From JAJDIA01 sp031555145 (GTDB taxonomy: Bacteria; Bacteroidota; Bacteroidia; Bacteroidales; Tannerellaceae), in the NCBI GenBank assembly GCA_031555145.1, contig JAVBUR010000056.1, forward strand, positions 1 to 15,308: 15,308 bases of DNA, in the 5' to 3' direction. Within the stretch, counting starts at the first letter, position 1; each line of letters starts with the position of its first letter. The notes beneath the pieces were generated by a model, which saw only the letters and a program-made list of their open reading frames with translations, had not been told where the DNA came from and did not search any database. Position numbers and translations under genes: made by a program. Below are positions 6,293-14,407 of this stretch, piece by piece.

Positions 6293-6763
6293 TTACTCTT
6301 TCAGTTTTACAATCACATTATAACCGTCCACGCGTACAACTACCACTTCGCGGTGTTCATCGATCAGGGCGTCGAGCGATTTGGCTTCGACCGTAATCCC
6401 CTTGATAGAGGCTTTCCCGATAGGAGCGAGGCGCGACAGGGTGACGCCTTCGTCGCCCACCACGATGCCCAGTTCACGGCTCGACGTGAGTTTCGAATCT
6501 ACTTCGGCATGCAGTGCCACCCGGCTGAATGATTTGGCGCGGAGTAACCAGAAGAAGACGGCGGTGAAAACGACAGCTGATACCCCCAGCGTAATATGAC
6601 CGATCATAGCGCCGGCCATATAGGCATAAATCAACCCGCCGATAGCAAACAATACGCCGCCGACACCGGCCACGGTAATACCCGGCAACAGAAATATCTC
6701 CAGCAGGAGCAGCACGATGGCTAACCCCATAAGAAAAACGATAATGGCAATGTCTAACCACAT
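6293..6763 (-). CDS. NfeD-like membrane protein with OB-fold domain
   Basis: This 156-residue protein has about three membrane segments in its first 75 residues (IAIIVFLMGLAIVLLLLEIFL, then a GVGGVLFAIGGLIYAY hairpin, then LGVSAVVFTAVFFWLL). A C-terminal soluble OB-fold of the NfeD type follows: GDEGVTLSRLAPIGKASIKG near residue 105, then a valine-rich strand, VVVVRVDGYNVIVK. Short NfeD proteins of this kind lack the ClpP-like protease domain of the long form and are partners of flotillin-like proteins; that pairing is seen here, since floA follows directly. The TPR/PD40 gene ends 15 bases upstream. Confidence 0.93.
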   Translation of the reverse strand: MWLDIAIIVFLMGLAIVLLLLEIFLLPGITVAGVGGVLFAIGGLIYAYMAGAMIGHITLGVSAVVFTAVFFWLLRAKSFSRVALHAEVDSKLTSSRELGIVVGDEGVTLSRLAPIGKASIKGITVEAKSLDALIDEHREVVVVRVDGYNVIVKLKE

Positions 6764-6778
6764 AATAGTATGATCGAT

Positions 6779-8218
6779 TTATCGGTGACTTTTCAGGTAA
6801 TTGATCTCAGCGTTCCGGGCTTTCTTCTCCCATTCGGCCGGTTGGGCTAGCAGGCTGTCCAGTTGTCCTTCCATTTGCAGGATGGCGGGGGTCAACTGAT
6901 CTCGTTTGGCCTTATTCCCTTTGGTGTAATCTGTGCGAAGTGTATCCAATTTGGTGCTCAGGTCGGCGATCTGCTTTCTCAATTGGATCGCCTTTTCGTA
7001 ATGGCTACGTGCTTCGGGGCTTTTGATCTCGTCGAGCGTATAATACACCAGGTTGTTGTTGATTGCGAATTCAAAGTCTTTCTTGGGCTTCACATCGCCG
7101 AAGGGGACTTCTTCATGTGCCAGTTCGATCAATGCACTGTAGTCGAGGCCCTCTTCCCAAGTCGACCGGATGGGCAGCAGCATGGCGCGGACGCGTTTCT
7201 CTGCCGGGTCGTCACTGTCTACACGGGCTCTGCTTTCGTTCGGGATAAACAGATAGACACATACTTTCCCTTCGGGTTGGAAACGGTCGGAGACAAACCA
7301 GCCGAGGTGTTTGTTCTCGTCGATCACCATCATATAGTCGTTGAACGGTGAATTGAACGGCATGCCCAATTGCTCGGGGGTCAGATAGGTGTCCGTACTC
7401 ATATTGTAGCGGGTGACGAACAGGTCGTATCCACCCAATGTGCCGTTTCCTTTGGAGGCATAGTAGATGGTCACGCCATCAGGTAGTACAAAAGGATAGT
7501 TGTCGTCGTTGTTGCTATTGACGTTCATCGGCAGTTGCTTCATGTCGCTCCACTGGTCGAGCAATCTCGACTGGGTGAAGATGCAATAGCGGTTTTCTTC
7601 CGTCGGCTGGGCGTAATAGATCTTGTCTCCTTTCTGGTTCTTGTAAACTGTGGATTCGATAGGCTCAGACGACTGGAAGAAATCATGGAAGGAGGCAACC
7701 GTGCCATTCTCTTCACTCAACATATAAGCGGAGAGGAAGTGATCTTTATCGACTACGACGCTGTCTATTACTTGTACCTTCTCTACCTTATCCAGCAGGC
7801 GGGCGGCCTTGTCGGCTTGTCCTTTGCGGATCTCGAAGGCTTCGACGTTCTGTTTCTTTTTGCTGAGTTGGTCAATGTAGTCGGCAAACATTTCGGAGGC
7901 TTCCTCAAAACGATAAGTCTGGAAATATAACTCACCCAGGTAGCGGTAGGCTTCCTGTACCTTCTTTTTCATTGCAAACTCAAGGTATTTCTCTGCGCCC
8001 ACCATATCACCGGTTTCAAAACAGCATACGCCATACCAGTGATTATAGGATGAATTGTTGGGCGCCTGTTTTACCAACCGTTCAAAAGCCGGCTTGGCTT
8101 CAGCGTATTTTCCGTCGTTATATAGCTTCTTTGCCTGGTCCAGACTTTGTGCCTGCAACCCGCTGCAAACCCAAACGATACCTATTGTATAAAGCAGTTT
8201 TCTTGCGAACTGATTCAT
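6779..8218 (-). CDS. Exported TPR and PD40 beta-propeller protein
   Basis: The 479-residue product begins with a probable Sec signal peptide (KLLYTIGIVWVCSGLQA, cleavage near residue 23), with no convincing lipobox. Residues about 25-140 are TPR-like helical repeats (AKKLYNDGKYAEAKPAFERLV, EAYRYLGELYFQTYRFEEASEMF). The middle carries PD40/WD40-like propeller strands, best seen in YPFVLPDGVTIYYASKGNGTLGGYDLFVTRYN. The last 75 residues are charged and coiled-coil-like (AIQLRKQIADLSTKLDTLRTD). This TPR-PD40 combination is common in periplasmic proteins of Bacteroidetes, but no specific function is recognised. It heads the operon with nfeD-like, floA and udp, and has an exact -7 box upstream. Confidence 0.85.
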   Translation of the reverse strand: MNQFARKLLYTIGIVWVCSGLQAQSLDQAKKLYNDGKYAEAKPAFERLVKQAPNNSSYNHWYGVCCFETGDMVGAEKYLEFAMKKKVQEAYRYLGELYFQTYRFEEASEMFADYIDQLSKKKQNVEAFEIRKGQADKAARLLDKVEKVQVIDSVVVDKDHFLSAYMLSEENGTVASFHDFFQSSEPIESTVYKNQKGDKIYYAQPTEENRYCIFTQSRLLDQWSDMKQLPMNVNSNNDDNYPFVLPDGVTIYYASKGNGTLGGYDLFVTRYNMSTDTYLTPEQLGMPFNSPFNDYMMVIDENKHLGWFVSDRFQPEGKVCVYLFIPNESRARVDSDDPAEKRVRAMLLPIRSTWEEGLDYSALIELAHEEVPFGDVKPKKDFEFAINNNLVYYTLDEIKSPEARSHYEKAIQLRKQIADLSTKLDTLRTDYTKGNKAKRDQLTPAILQMEGQLDSLLAQPAEWEKKARNAEINYLKSHR

Positions 8219-8250
8219 TGTGCCTTATCTGTGTTAAAAATATAGAGATT

Positions 8251-8258
8251 CAAAGATA
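8251..8258 (-). promoter_or_regulatory. Bacteroidetes -7 box for the TPR/nfeD/floA/udp operon
   Basis: The minus strand reads TATCTTTG, an exact TAnnTTTG match, 32 bases before the ATG at 8218. It gives a short AT-rich leader. It is placed back to back with the ttcA promoter 43 bases away. Confidence 0.65.
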
Positions 8259-8300
8259 AGAATAATTTGAAAGTAGAAGCTAATTGCAGGGATAAATATC

Positions 8301-8308
8301 TACTTTTG
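8301..8308 (+). promoter_or_regulatory. Bacteroidetes -7 box for the ttcA-like gene
   Basis: TACTTTTG matches TAnnTTTG exactly. Its last base is only 13 bases from the first ATG (8322) and 19 from the second (8328), so transcription would begin almost at the start codon. Confidence 0.62.
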
Positions 8309-8321
8309 CGGCCGGAAATAT

Positions 8322-9080
8322 ATGCAGATGGGTAAGCTCACTACAGAAGAAAGGCTCTTCCGCAAGGTAGAAAAGAAGGTGGTCAAGGCAATCCGCGACT
8401 ATGGCCTGATCAGTGACGGCGATCGGGTGCTGGTCGGCTTGTCGGGTGGAAAGGACTCGCTGGCCCTGGTGGAACTGCTGGGACGGCGTTCCCGGATCTT
8501 CCGTCCGAAGTTCGAAGTCGTGGTGGCTCATATCCGGATGACGAACATTCCCTACCAGGCTGATACCGATTACCTTCGCCGCTGTGCCGAAGCCTACGAC
8601 CTGCCCTTTGTTGTGCGGGAGACCAGCTTCGATCCCACTACCGATCAACGTAAGTCGCCCTGTTTCCTCTGTTCGTGGATGCGGCGTAAAGCCTTGTTCG
8701 ATATCGCCAAGGAAGAGGGCTGTAACATCATTGCCTTAGGCCATCACCAGGACGATATCCTTGAAACCCTCTTGATGAACATGACCCACCAGGGCGCTAT
8801 CGGAACGATGCCTCCCCGCCTGGCGATGGATAAGTTCGACATGACGATCATCCGTCCCCTATGCCTGGCGGAAGAAGCGGAACTGACACAGATCGCCGCC
8901 TGGCGCGGTTATCAAAAGCAGGTGAAGACATGTCCGTATGAATCCCAATCGACCCGCTCGGATATGAAAGACATCCTGTCCCGCCTGACAGCCATCAATC
9001 CCGAAGCCCGCTACAGCCTTTGGAGCAGCATGACCCATATCCAATCCACTTATTTACCTCAGAAAACAAACAAAAAGTAA
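8322..9080 (+). CDS. ttcA: TtcA-family tRNA 2-thiocytidine biosynthesis protein
   Basis: The 252-residue protein is a PP-loop ATPase of the TtcA/TtuA type, which thiolates tRNA (position C32 for TtcA) by adenylating the base and using an iron-sulfur cluster for sulfur transfer. The PP-loop is SGGKDS at 41-46, and GHHQDDILET at 140-149 is the second nucleotide-site motif. C114 and C117 (PCFLC) plus C204 (KTCPYE) give the three-cysteine set expected for a [4Fe-4S] cluster. The homologues' conserved part starts near GKLTTEERLFRK, so the ATG at 8328 is an equally possible start. A DUF486 gene follows after seven bases. Assignment to TtcA rather than another TtcA-like subfamily is by motif only. 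Confidence 0.87.
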   Translation: MQMGKLTTEERLFRKVEKKVVKAIRDYGLISDGDRVLVGLSGGKDSLALVELLGRRSRIFRPKFEVVVAHIRMTNIPYQADTDYLRRCAEAYDLPFVVRETSFDPTTDQRKSPCFLCSWMRRKALFDIAKEEGCNIIALGHHQDDILETLLMNMTHQGAIGTMPPRLAMDKFDMTIIRPLCLAEEAELTQIAAWRGYQKQVKTCPYESQSTRSDMKDILSRLTAINPEARYSLWSSMTHIQSTYLPQKTNKK

Positions 9081-9087
9081 AAGAACA

Positions 9088-9459
9088 ATGCAGGGAGTAT
9101 ATACGATCAGCCTCTTGATCATATCCAATGTCTTTATGACCTTTGCGTGGTACGGCCACCTGAAAATGAAGCAACAGTTTAACTGGTTCGACCATCTGCC
9201 GCTGTTTGGTGTCATCCTGTTCAGTTGGAGTTTTGCCTTTATGGAGTATTGCTTTATGGTGCCTGCGAATCGTATAGGCTTTAGAGAGAACGGCGGGCCA
9301 TTTAGTCTGATTCAGTTAAAGGTAATTCAGGAAGTGATCACTTTGGTTGTCTTTGTTTGCTTCAGTTCCATCGCCTTCAAAACCGAAACGCTCAAATGGA
9401 ATCACGCCCTGGCCTGCGTCTTCCTGATTGCCGCCGTCTACCTCGTCTTTAAGAAATAA
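9088..9459 (+). CDS. DUF486 / DMT-type four-helix membrane protein
   Basis: The 123-residue protein has four hydrophobic segments: VYTISLLIISNVFMTFAWYG, LPLFGVILFSWSFAFMEYCF, VIQEVITLVVFVCFSSIAF, and ALACVFLIAAVYLVF. The NRIGFRENGGPFSLIQLKVIQEVITL stretch between helices 2 and 3 is characteristic of the DUF486 family (PF04342), which is related in fold to small drug/metabolite transporters. Its substrate is unknown. It begins seven bases after ttcA and is probably co-transcribed with it; a functional link is not evident. The convergent miaA stop lies 60 bases away with no clear terminator between. Confidence 0.88.
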   Translation: MQGVYTISLLIISNVFMTFAWYGHLKMKQQFNWFDHLPLFGVILFSWSFAFMEYCFMVPANRIGFRENGGPFSLIQLKVIQEVITLVVFVCFSSIAFKTETLKWNHALACVFLIAAVYLVFKK

Positions 9460-9518
9460 TTATCCTCTCAGATTCAAATACACCGAAAAGCCCTGCTTAA
9501 AGTACACCTGAAAAAGCT

Positions 9519-10415
9519 TCAAACCAGCTGTTGGATATATGCAAGGATATCTGCTTCCTGATCGGGGTGAAACCAGGTGATGGAGGTGTCGCGTTTGAAC
9601 CAGGTCATTTGTTTGCGGGCGTAGACGCGGGAGTTGCGTTTGATTTTTTCGATGGCAAGGTCGAGTGTCCATTCGTCGGCAAAGTAGTGGAAGAGTTCTT
9701 TGTAGCCAACGGTGTTGAGGGAGTTGTAGTGTCGGAAGGGGTAGACGCGGCGGGCTTCTTCGAGGAGGCCATCGGTCATCATCTGGTCGACACGGGTGTT
9801 GATACGTTCGCAGAGTTCTTCCCGGTCGCGGGTCAATCCGATCTTGATGATTTGGAAAGGACGCTCTTTATGGATGTTCGTACGGAAGGAAGAGTAGGGG
9901 CGACCGGTCATGCGGCAGACTTCCACGGCGTGGATTACACGTTTGTAGTTGCTACGGTCTACTTCGGCGTAATGCACCGGGTCGCATGTCCTGAGTTCGT
10001 CCAGGATAGGGGCGAGGCTTTCTTCTTCAAACTGACGGTAGATGGCAGTGCGGATAGCGGATGTGATGGTGGGGATGTCATCGATGCCTTTGCAGAGGGC
10101 GTCGATATACATCATCGAACCACCGGTCAGGATGACGGTCGGGATGGTTTCGTGCAGCTCGTGCAGCAGGGCGAGGGCGTCTTCTTCGAATTGGCTGGCG
10201 CTGTAGTAGTCGGTCAGCGCCAGTGTACCGACCATATAATGCGGCACCTGCGCCATTTGTGCAGGTGTGGGTGCGGCGGTGCCTATCGGTAGGTCTTTGT
10301 AGAGTTGCCGTGAATCGGCGGAGATAATGGGCGAACGAAAGTGTTCGGCCAGGCGCAGGCTTAGTTCGGTCTTACCGACCCCCGTAGGACCCAGTAAGAC
10401 AACGAGCGTTTTCAT
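9519..10415 (-). CDS. miaA: tRNA dimethylallyltransferase MiaA
   Basis: The 298-residue enzyme transfers a dimethylallyl group to N6 of A37 in tRNAs that read codons starting with U. It has the P-loop GPTGVGKT (9-16), ISADSRQLY with the catalytic Asp (D34), GGSMMYIDALCKGID, NTVGYKELF and the C-terminal RVYARKQMTWFKRD motif, all in the usual order, and normal length. The start ATG overlaps the stop of the upstream gene by one base (TGATG on the minus strand), suggesting translational coupling. The frame on the opposite strand here is a shadow. Confidence 0.97.
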   Translation of the reverse strand: MKTLVVLLGPTGVGKTELSLRLAEHFRSPIISADSRQLYKDLPIGTAAPTPAQMAQVPHYMVGTLALTDYYSASQFEEDALALLHELHETIPTVILTGGSMMYIDALCKGIDDIPTITSAIRTAIYRQFEEESLAPILDELRTCDPVHYAEVDRSNYKRVIHAVEVCRMTGRPYSSFRTNIHKERPFQIIKIGLTRDREELCERINTRVDQMMTDGLLEEARRVYPFRHYNSLNTVGYKELFHYFADEWTLDLAIEKIKRNSRVYARKQMTWFKRDTSITWFHPDQEADILAYIQQLV

Positions 10416-10972
10416 CAGAAACGCTCGTCATCAAAAGACGGTTCGCTGGCGCCGCCGAGGCCATCAAAGCCCGACTCGTCCAGTTCGTCGATATCGTATT
10501 CGGCATCGCCGTAGAAGTCTTCACCCAGTTCGGTGGTTACCGATTTGATGTCAATCTCTTCGAACGCAATAAGCTGCACGGGTGCAAGGCCTTCGGTGCG
10601 TTTGATCATCGGTTTGTCGAGCGATTTGCCGGTGATGATTTCGCGCAGTTCCATAAAGAAGGCACGGTCGGCCAGCATGTCGAAGACGAAAAGCAGCTTC
10701 TGTTGCTCGTCTTCCAGCAGGTCCTCAAGTATGGTGTCTTCCATGATGTAGCTGTCTACTTCCGACGAAGTGTCCATTTCGATCAAGGTGATTTCGGTCC
10801 GTTTACTCCAATCGTCATCACATATATAAAAAGAGGTCATCTGGTCTTTGGTGTACCCTACCGAATCAAGGATCGTGTTTTGCAGGTCCAGGAAAGTAGC
10901 TTCGGAATCAATTACGATCTCGCGACGGAAGTCATCTACTTCATCTGACAGGATTAAAAATCTAAATAGCAT
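10415..10972 (-). CDS. pRiA4b ORF-3-like (PF07929) protein with acidic tail
   Basis: The 185-residue product begins MLFRFLILSDEVDDFRREI and contains ATFLDLQNTILDSVGY, TSFYICDDDWSKRTEITL and VFDMLADRAFFMELREI, the pattern of the plasmid pRiA4b ORF-3 / IS1096 passenger-like family. No activity has been established for the family. The last 60 residues are strongly acidic (DAEYDIDELDESGFDG). An in-frame TTG at 10981 could extend the N-terminus by three residues, but ATG 10972 fits the family better and leaves room for a leader. It ends one base into miaA. Despite the family name there is no sign of a mobile element here; neighbours are core genes. Confidence 0.82.
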   Translation of the reverse strand: MLFRFLILSDEVDDFRREIVIDSEATFLDLQNTILDSVGYTKDQMTSFYICDDDWSKRTEITLIEMDTSSEVDSYIMEDTILEDLLEDEQQKLLFVFDMLADRAFFMELREIITGKSLDKPMIKRTEGLAPVQLIAFEEIDIKSVTTELGEDFYGDAEYDIDELDESGFDGLGGASEPSFDDERF

Positions 10973-10998
10973 ATACGTCAATTTTACATTTAGTTCCC

Positions 10999-11006
10999 CA
11001 AAAGTA
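10999..11006 (-). promoter_or_regulatory. Bacteroidetes -7 box for the pRiA4b-like/miaA operon
   Basis: The minus strand reads TACTTTTG, an exact TAnnTTTG match, 26 bases before ATG 10972. It lies just beyond the putative lpxA terminator, so the two-gene unit probably has its own promoter. Confidence 0.65.
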
Positions 11007-11023
11007 GTGATAATTATAGAAGT

Positions 11024-11059
11024 GAAAAAGAAATGCGGCTTGTTTTAACAGCGGCATTT
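11024..11059 (-). terminator. Probable intrinsic terminator of the lpxD-lpxC/fabZ-lpxA operon
   Basis: Starting within the lpxA stop codon, AAATGCCGC pairs with GCCGCATTT across an 11-base loop (one C-C mismatch in a nine-position stem). CTTTTTC follows at once. The stem is modest but the position is exactly right, and a new promoter follows it. Confidence 0.58.
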
Positions 11060-11846
11060 ATAATTCGTCGATAGAACCTCGTACGATGCCACGGCTCGAG
11101 GACTTGATGAAATCCAGGATCAAGTCACGCTCTTCGCTCGGTTCGTACTCTGTTTCAATACATTTCAATGCTTCTGAGTTGTTGAGACCGCGGGTATAAA
11201 GCGTACGGTAGATATCCTGGATCAGGAAGACTTGCGCGTTGGTGAATCCACGGCGGCGAAGACCTACGATATTGATACCGCAATAGACGATCGGATCACG
11301 TCCGATCAGGGTATACGGTGGGATGTCCTTGCCAATGCGTGAGCCGCCTTGTACCATCACATGGCGGGAGATGCGGACAAACTGGTGGACAAGGCTGCCG
11401 CCACTGATGATGGCATAGTCGTCTATCTCGACTTCTCCGGCAATCTGTGTGGCGTTACCAATGATGATATTGTCTTTCAGGATACAGTCGTGTGCCACGT
11501 GCGAGTAGGCCATGATCAGGCAGTTGCTGCCGATGACTGTCCTCCCTCTGGAGGCTGTTCCCCGGTTGATCGTCACACACTCGCGGATGCTGGTGTTGTC
11601 GCCAATCTCAGCAGTGGTCTGTTCGCCTTTGTATTTCAGATCCTGTGGGATATTCGCGATAACGGCTCCCGGGGAGATCGTACAGTTGTTGCCGATACGG
11701 GCTCCATCCATGATTACTACATGCGGGTGTATCATGCAGTCGTTGCCGATAACCACGTCTTTTTCGATTACTACGAACGGGGAGATCGTGCAATTGTTGC
11801 CGATTTTCGCGTCAGGATGTATGACTGCTAAAGGGGATATACTCAT
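11058..11846 (-). CDS. lpxA: UDP-N-acetylglucosamine acyltransferase LpxA
   Basis: The 262-residue protein catalyses the first step of lipid A synthesis, moving a 3-hydroxyacyl chain from acyl carrier protein to UDP-GlcNAc in the cytoplasm. It is built of hexapeptide repeats (IGNNCTISPFVVI, IGNDCMIHPHVVI, IGNNCTISPGAVI) that form a left-handed beta helix. The active-site segment is SHVAHDCIL with H116 and the catalytic H119; NRGT (94-97) and GLRRRGF also fit. The C-terminal helical part is present and the length matches E. coli LpxA. It starts 12 bases after lpxC/fabZ. The acyl length used cannot be read off safely. Confidence 0.97.
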   Translation of the reverse strand: MSISPLAVIHPDAKIGNNCTISPFVVIEKDVVIGNDCMIHPHVVIMDGARIGNNCTISPGAVIANIPQDLKYKGEQTTAEIGDNTSIRECVTINRGTASRGRTVIGSNCLIMAYSHVAHDCILKDNIIIGNATQIAGEVEIDDYAIISGGSLVHQFVRISRHVMVQGGSRIGKDIPPYTLIGRDPIVYCGINIVGLRRRGFTNAQVFLIQDIYRTLYTRGLNNSEALKCIETEYEPSEERDLILDFIKSSSRGIVRGSIDEL

Positions 11847-11858
11847 CTGATGGATAAA

Positions 11859-13244
11859 TTATTTGTTTTTGATTATCTGTGCCATAAATTCAGCTTCGCT
11901 GACCAGCTTTTCACCGACGAACACATACCCTTTCATGGTGGATATGCCGCGGCGGATCGGAGCCAGCATTTCAAGGCGAAGGATCAGCGTATCGCCCGGC
12001 ACTACTTTCTGACGGAACTTCACGCCGTCTATTTTCATGAAATAGGTAGAGTAGCGTTCCGGCTCGTCTACGGAATTGAGCACCAGCAAACCGCCAGTCT
12101 GCGCCATGGCTTCGATCTGCAATACACCGGGCATAACCGGTTCCTGCGGGAAGTGCCCGGTGAAGAACGGTTCGTTGGTGGTGATATTCTTCACACCCAC
12201 GATATAGTCGCCGCCTACTTCGATGATCTTATCGACCAACAGGAACGGGTAGCGGTGGGGAAGCAGTTCGCGGATGCGGTTGATGTCCATCACCGGGGGA
12301 TCGTTCGGGTTATAGATCGGGGCCTGTACGTCATTTAGTTTGATGTCTTTGCGGATCAGCTTTGCCAACTCGTTGTTGATCTTATGTCCCGGGCGGGTGG
12401 CAATCACACGGCCACGGATGGGTTTGCCGATCAAGGCAAGGTCGCCGATCACGTCGAGCAGTTTATGGCGTGCCGGTTCGTTGTCAAACACCAGGGGCTC
12501 ATTGTTGATATAACCCAGTTCGTCCAGGTTCTTGTGCGGGATATGCATCATGTCGGCCAGTTGGTTGGCGGCATCTTGCGGGATCTTCTGGTCGTAGATG
12601 ACGATGGCATTGTCGAGGTCGCCCCCTTTGATCAGGTTGTTCTGCAACAACGCTTCTACTTCACGAACGAAGACGAAGGTGCGCGAGGCGGCCAGTTCGG
12701 TCGAGAAGTCTGTCAGATCGTCGAGCGTGGCATATTGGTTGGATAGTATAGGCGAGTCAAAAGAAATCAGCACATTGATACTGAACTTGTCATCCGGCAG
12801 GATCACCAGGGATGAACCGGTCTTTTCGTCCTTGACTTCGATCTTTTTCTTGACGATATAGTAATCCTTCGGGGCATTCTGTTCTACCACGCCAATCTTT
12901 TGGATGGCCTCGGAGTAGAAGCGTGAGCTGCCGTCGAGGATAGGGAACTCAGGCGCATTGACTTCGACCAGGCAGTTGTCGATCCCGTAAGCATATAAAG
13001 CGGACATGGCATGTTCGATCGTGCTGACCTGAACGCCGTTTTTGGAGAGTACGGTACCACGCTGCGTACCGCTTACGTTTTCTGCCAGGGCATCAAGCAC
13101 CGGTTGATCTTCGAGGTCAACGCGTTTGATCTTGTATCCGTGATTTTCAGGAGCCGGATGGAACGTAATCTGGATTTCCAATCCCGTATGTAGTCCTTTT
13201 CCCGCCAGTGAAAAACTGGCTGCAAGCGTCTGTTGTTTCTGCAT
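11859..13244 (-). CDS. lpxC/fabZ: Bifunctional LpxC deacetylase / FabZ dehydratase fusion
   Basis: The 461-residue protein joins two enzymes. Residues 1 to about 310 are UDP-3-O-acyl-GlcNAc deacetylase LpxC, a zinc enzyme and the committed step of lipid A synthesis. H78 (STIEHAMSALYAYG) and the His and Asp of RHKLLDVIGDL are the zinc ligands, and RPGHKINNELAKLI carries the catalytic His. From about residue 320 it is 3-hydroxyacyl-ACP dehydratase FabZ (hot-dog fold), starting RIRELLPHRYPFLLVDKI, with H364 in GHFP and E378 in MPGVLQIEAMAQ. No frameshift separates the halves. The fusion is known from Bacteroidetes, so it is a lineage marker and not a sequencing error. It starts eight bases after lpxD. 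Confidence 0.97.
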   Translation of the reverse strand: MQKQQTLAASFSLAGKGLHTGLEIQITFHPAPENHGYKIKRVDLEDQPVLDALAENVSGTQRGTVLSKNGVQVSTIEHAMSALYAYGIDNCLVEVNAPEFPILDGSSRFYSEAIQKIGVVEQNAPKDYYIVKKKIEVKDEKTGSSLVILPDDKFSINVLISFDSPILSNQYATLDDLTDFSTELAASRTFVFVREVEALLQNNLIKGGDLDNAIVIYDQKIPQDAANQLADMMHIPHKNLDELGYINNEPLVFDNEPARHKLLDVIGDLALIGKPIRGRVIATRPGHKINNELAKLIRKDIKLNDVQAPIYNPNDPPVMDINRIRELLPHRYPFLLVDKIIEVGGDYIVGVKNITTNEPFFTGHFPQEPVMPGVLQIEAMAQTGGLLVLNSVDEPERYSTYFMKIDGVKFRQKVVPGDTLILRLEMLAPIRRGISTMKGYVFVGEKLVSEAEFMAQIIKNK

Positions 13245-13252
13245 ATGTCTGT

Positions 13253-14290
13253 TTATTGATTTTTTTTCTTTAGTTCCTCCACTTCCCGTTGTAACTGTCC
13301 GATGGTACGGTAAATATCGGGCAGCTTATTGAAGATGGCACTGGAACGCATGAAGTTCCGGGCGTTGATTGCCGGCGCTCCCAGTACCGTGGTGGATTCT
13401 TTGATGCTGCTGATCACGCCGGCTTGGGCTCCCAGGGTGACATGGTCGGCAATCTGGATATGGCCTGACAGTCCGACTTGTCCGCCGAACATACAGTGTT
13501 TGCCTATTTTGACAGATCCGGCAACACCCACTTGGGCAGCCATCACGGTGTTTTCTCCTACTTCTACATTGTGGGCAATCTGGATCAGGTTGTCCAGTTT
13601 CACACCCCGGCGGATGATGGTCGAACCCATCACGGCACGGTCTATGGCTGTATTGGCGCCGATCTCTACCTGGTCTTCGATCACGACGTTGCCCAGTTGG
13701 GGTATTTTGGTGTATTCCTCGCCTTCGGGAGCAAAGCCGAAACCGTCGGAACCGATCACGGCTCCGGCGTGCAGGATACAGTCTTTGCCTATTTTACATC
13801 CTTCGTATACGCACACATGCGGATAGATGATGGTATTATCTTCAATAATTACAAAGTCACCTACATAAGCGTGCGGATAGATCCGGCAGTTATTGCCGAT
13901 GCATGCCTGTTCGCCGATAAAGGCAAAGTCGCCCACATAACAGCCTTCACCCACAGTAGCCGAAGCTGCGATGGATGCTGTGGAAGATATTCCTGTCTTT
14001 TTGATCTTTGATTGTTCTACCATATTCAACAACTGTGCCAGTCCGGCATATGCGTTGGCAATCCGAATCAATGTGACTTTGACCGGCTTGGATGGTGTAA
14101 AGTCATTGTTGATCAAAACAATGCTTGATTCTGTCTCGTACAGGAACTGCTCGTATTTGGGGTTAGCCAAAAAAGAAAGCGAACCGGGTTTCCCTTCTTC
14201 AATCTTGGCGAAAGTACTTACTGTGGCTTCCGGATTACCTTCGATTGTCCCGTTAAGAAAGTCCGCAATTTGTCGGGCTGAAAATTCCAT
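13253..14290 (-). CDS. lpxD: UDP-3-O-acylglucosamine N-acyltransferase LpxD
   Basis: The 345-residue enzyme adds the second acyl chain to the glucosamine formed by LpxC. An N-terminal uridine-binding domain (to about residue 100, with GSLSFLANPKYEQFL) leads into a long hexapeptide-repeat beta helix (VGEGCYVGDFAFIG, IGNNCRIYPHAYVG, IGKDCILHAGAVIGSDGFGFAPEG). IQIAHNVEVG contains the catalytic His. The end is a helical, lysine-rich tail (IGQLQREVEELKKKNQ). It is the first gene of the lpxD-lpxC/fabZ-lpxA block, with a 93-base AT-rich upstream gap that should hold the operon promoter. Confidence 0.97.
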   Translation of the reverse strand: MEFSARQIADFLNGTIEGNPEATVSTFAKIEEGKPGSLSFLANPKYEQFLYETESSIVLINNDFTPSKPVKVTLIRIANAYAGLAQLLNMVEQSKIKKTGISSTASIAASATVGEGCYVGDFAFIGEQACIGNNCRIYPHAYVGDFVIIEDNTIIYPHVCVYEGCKIGKDCILHAGAVIGSDGFGFAPEGEEYTKIPQLGNVVIEDQVEIGANTAIDRAVMGSTIIRRGVKLDNLIQIAHNVEVGENTVMAAQVGVAGSVKIGKHCMFGGQVGLSGHIQIADHVTLGAQAGVISSIKESTTVLGAPAINARNFMRSSAIFNKLPDIYRTIGQLQREVEELKKKNQ

Positions 14291-14355
14291 CTCTTCTGTG
14301 TTATATAATGTTCGTGTAAAACTTATTATTTATTGTAGCAGATATGTTCAACGTG

Positions 14356-14363
14356 CAAAAATG
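14356..14363 (-). promoter_or_regulatory. Possible -7 box for the lpx operon (one mismatch)
   Basis: The minus strand reads CATTTTTG, differing from TAnnTTTG only at the first base, and would give a leader of about 60 bases to lpxD. A second near-match, TAAGTTTT, lies closer to the gene, so the choice is uncertain. Confidence 0.3.
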
Positions 14364-14407
14364 ATAAAAAAACTTGGTATCGCCTATGAATTACAAGGAA
14401 TTATACC
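14364..14407 (-). terminator. Weak candidate terminator after pyrF
   Basis: GGTAT near the end of pyrF can pair with ATACC 17 bases past the stop codon, with a further AATT/AATT pairing inside, followed by AAG and seven T residues. The stem is short and bulged; only the T-run is convincing. Confidence 0.3.

Noticed and set aside
9460..9518. Possible bidirectional terminator between the DUF486 gene and miaA
   Set aside because: No stable stem with a T-run found on either strand.
9531..10292. 253-codon plus-strand frame opposite miaA
   Set aside because: Antisense shadow of a clearly recognised gene.
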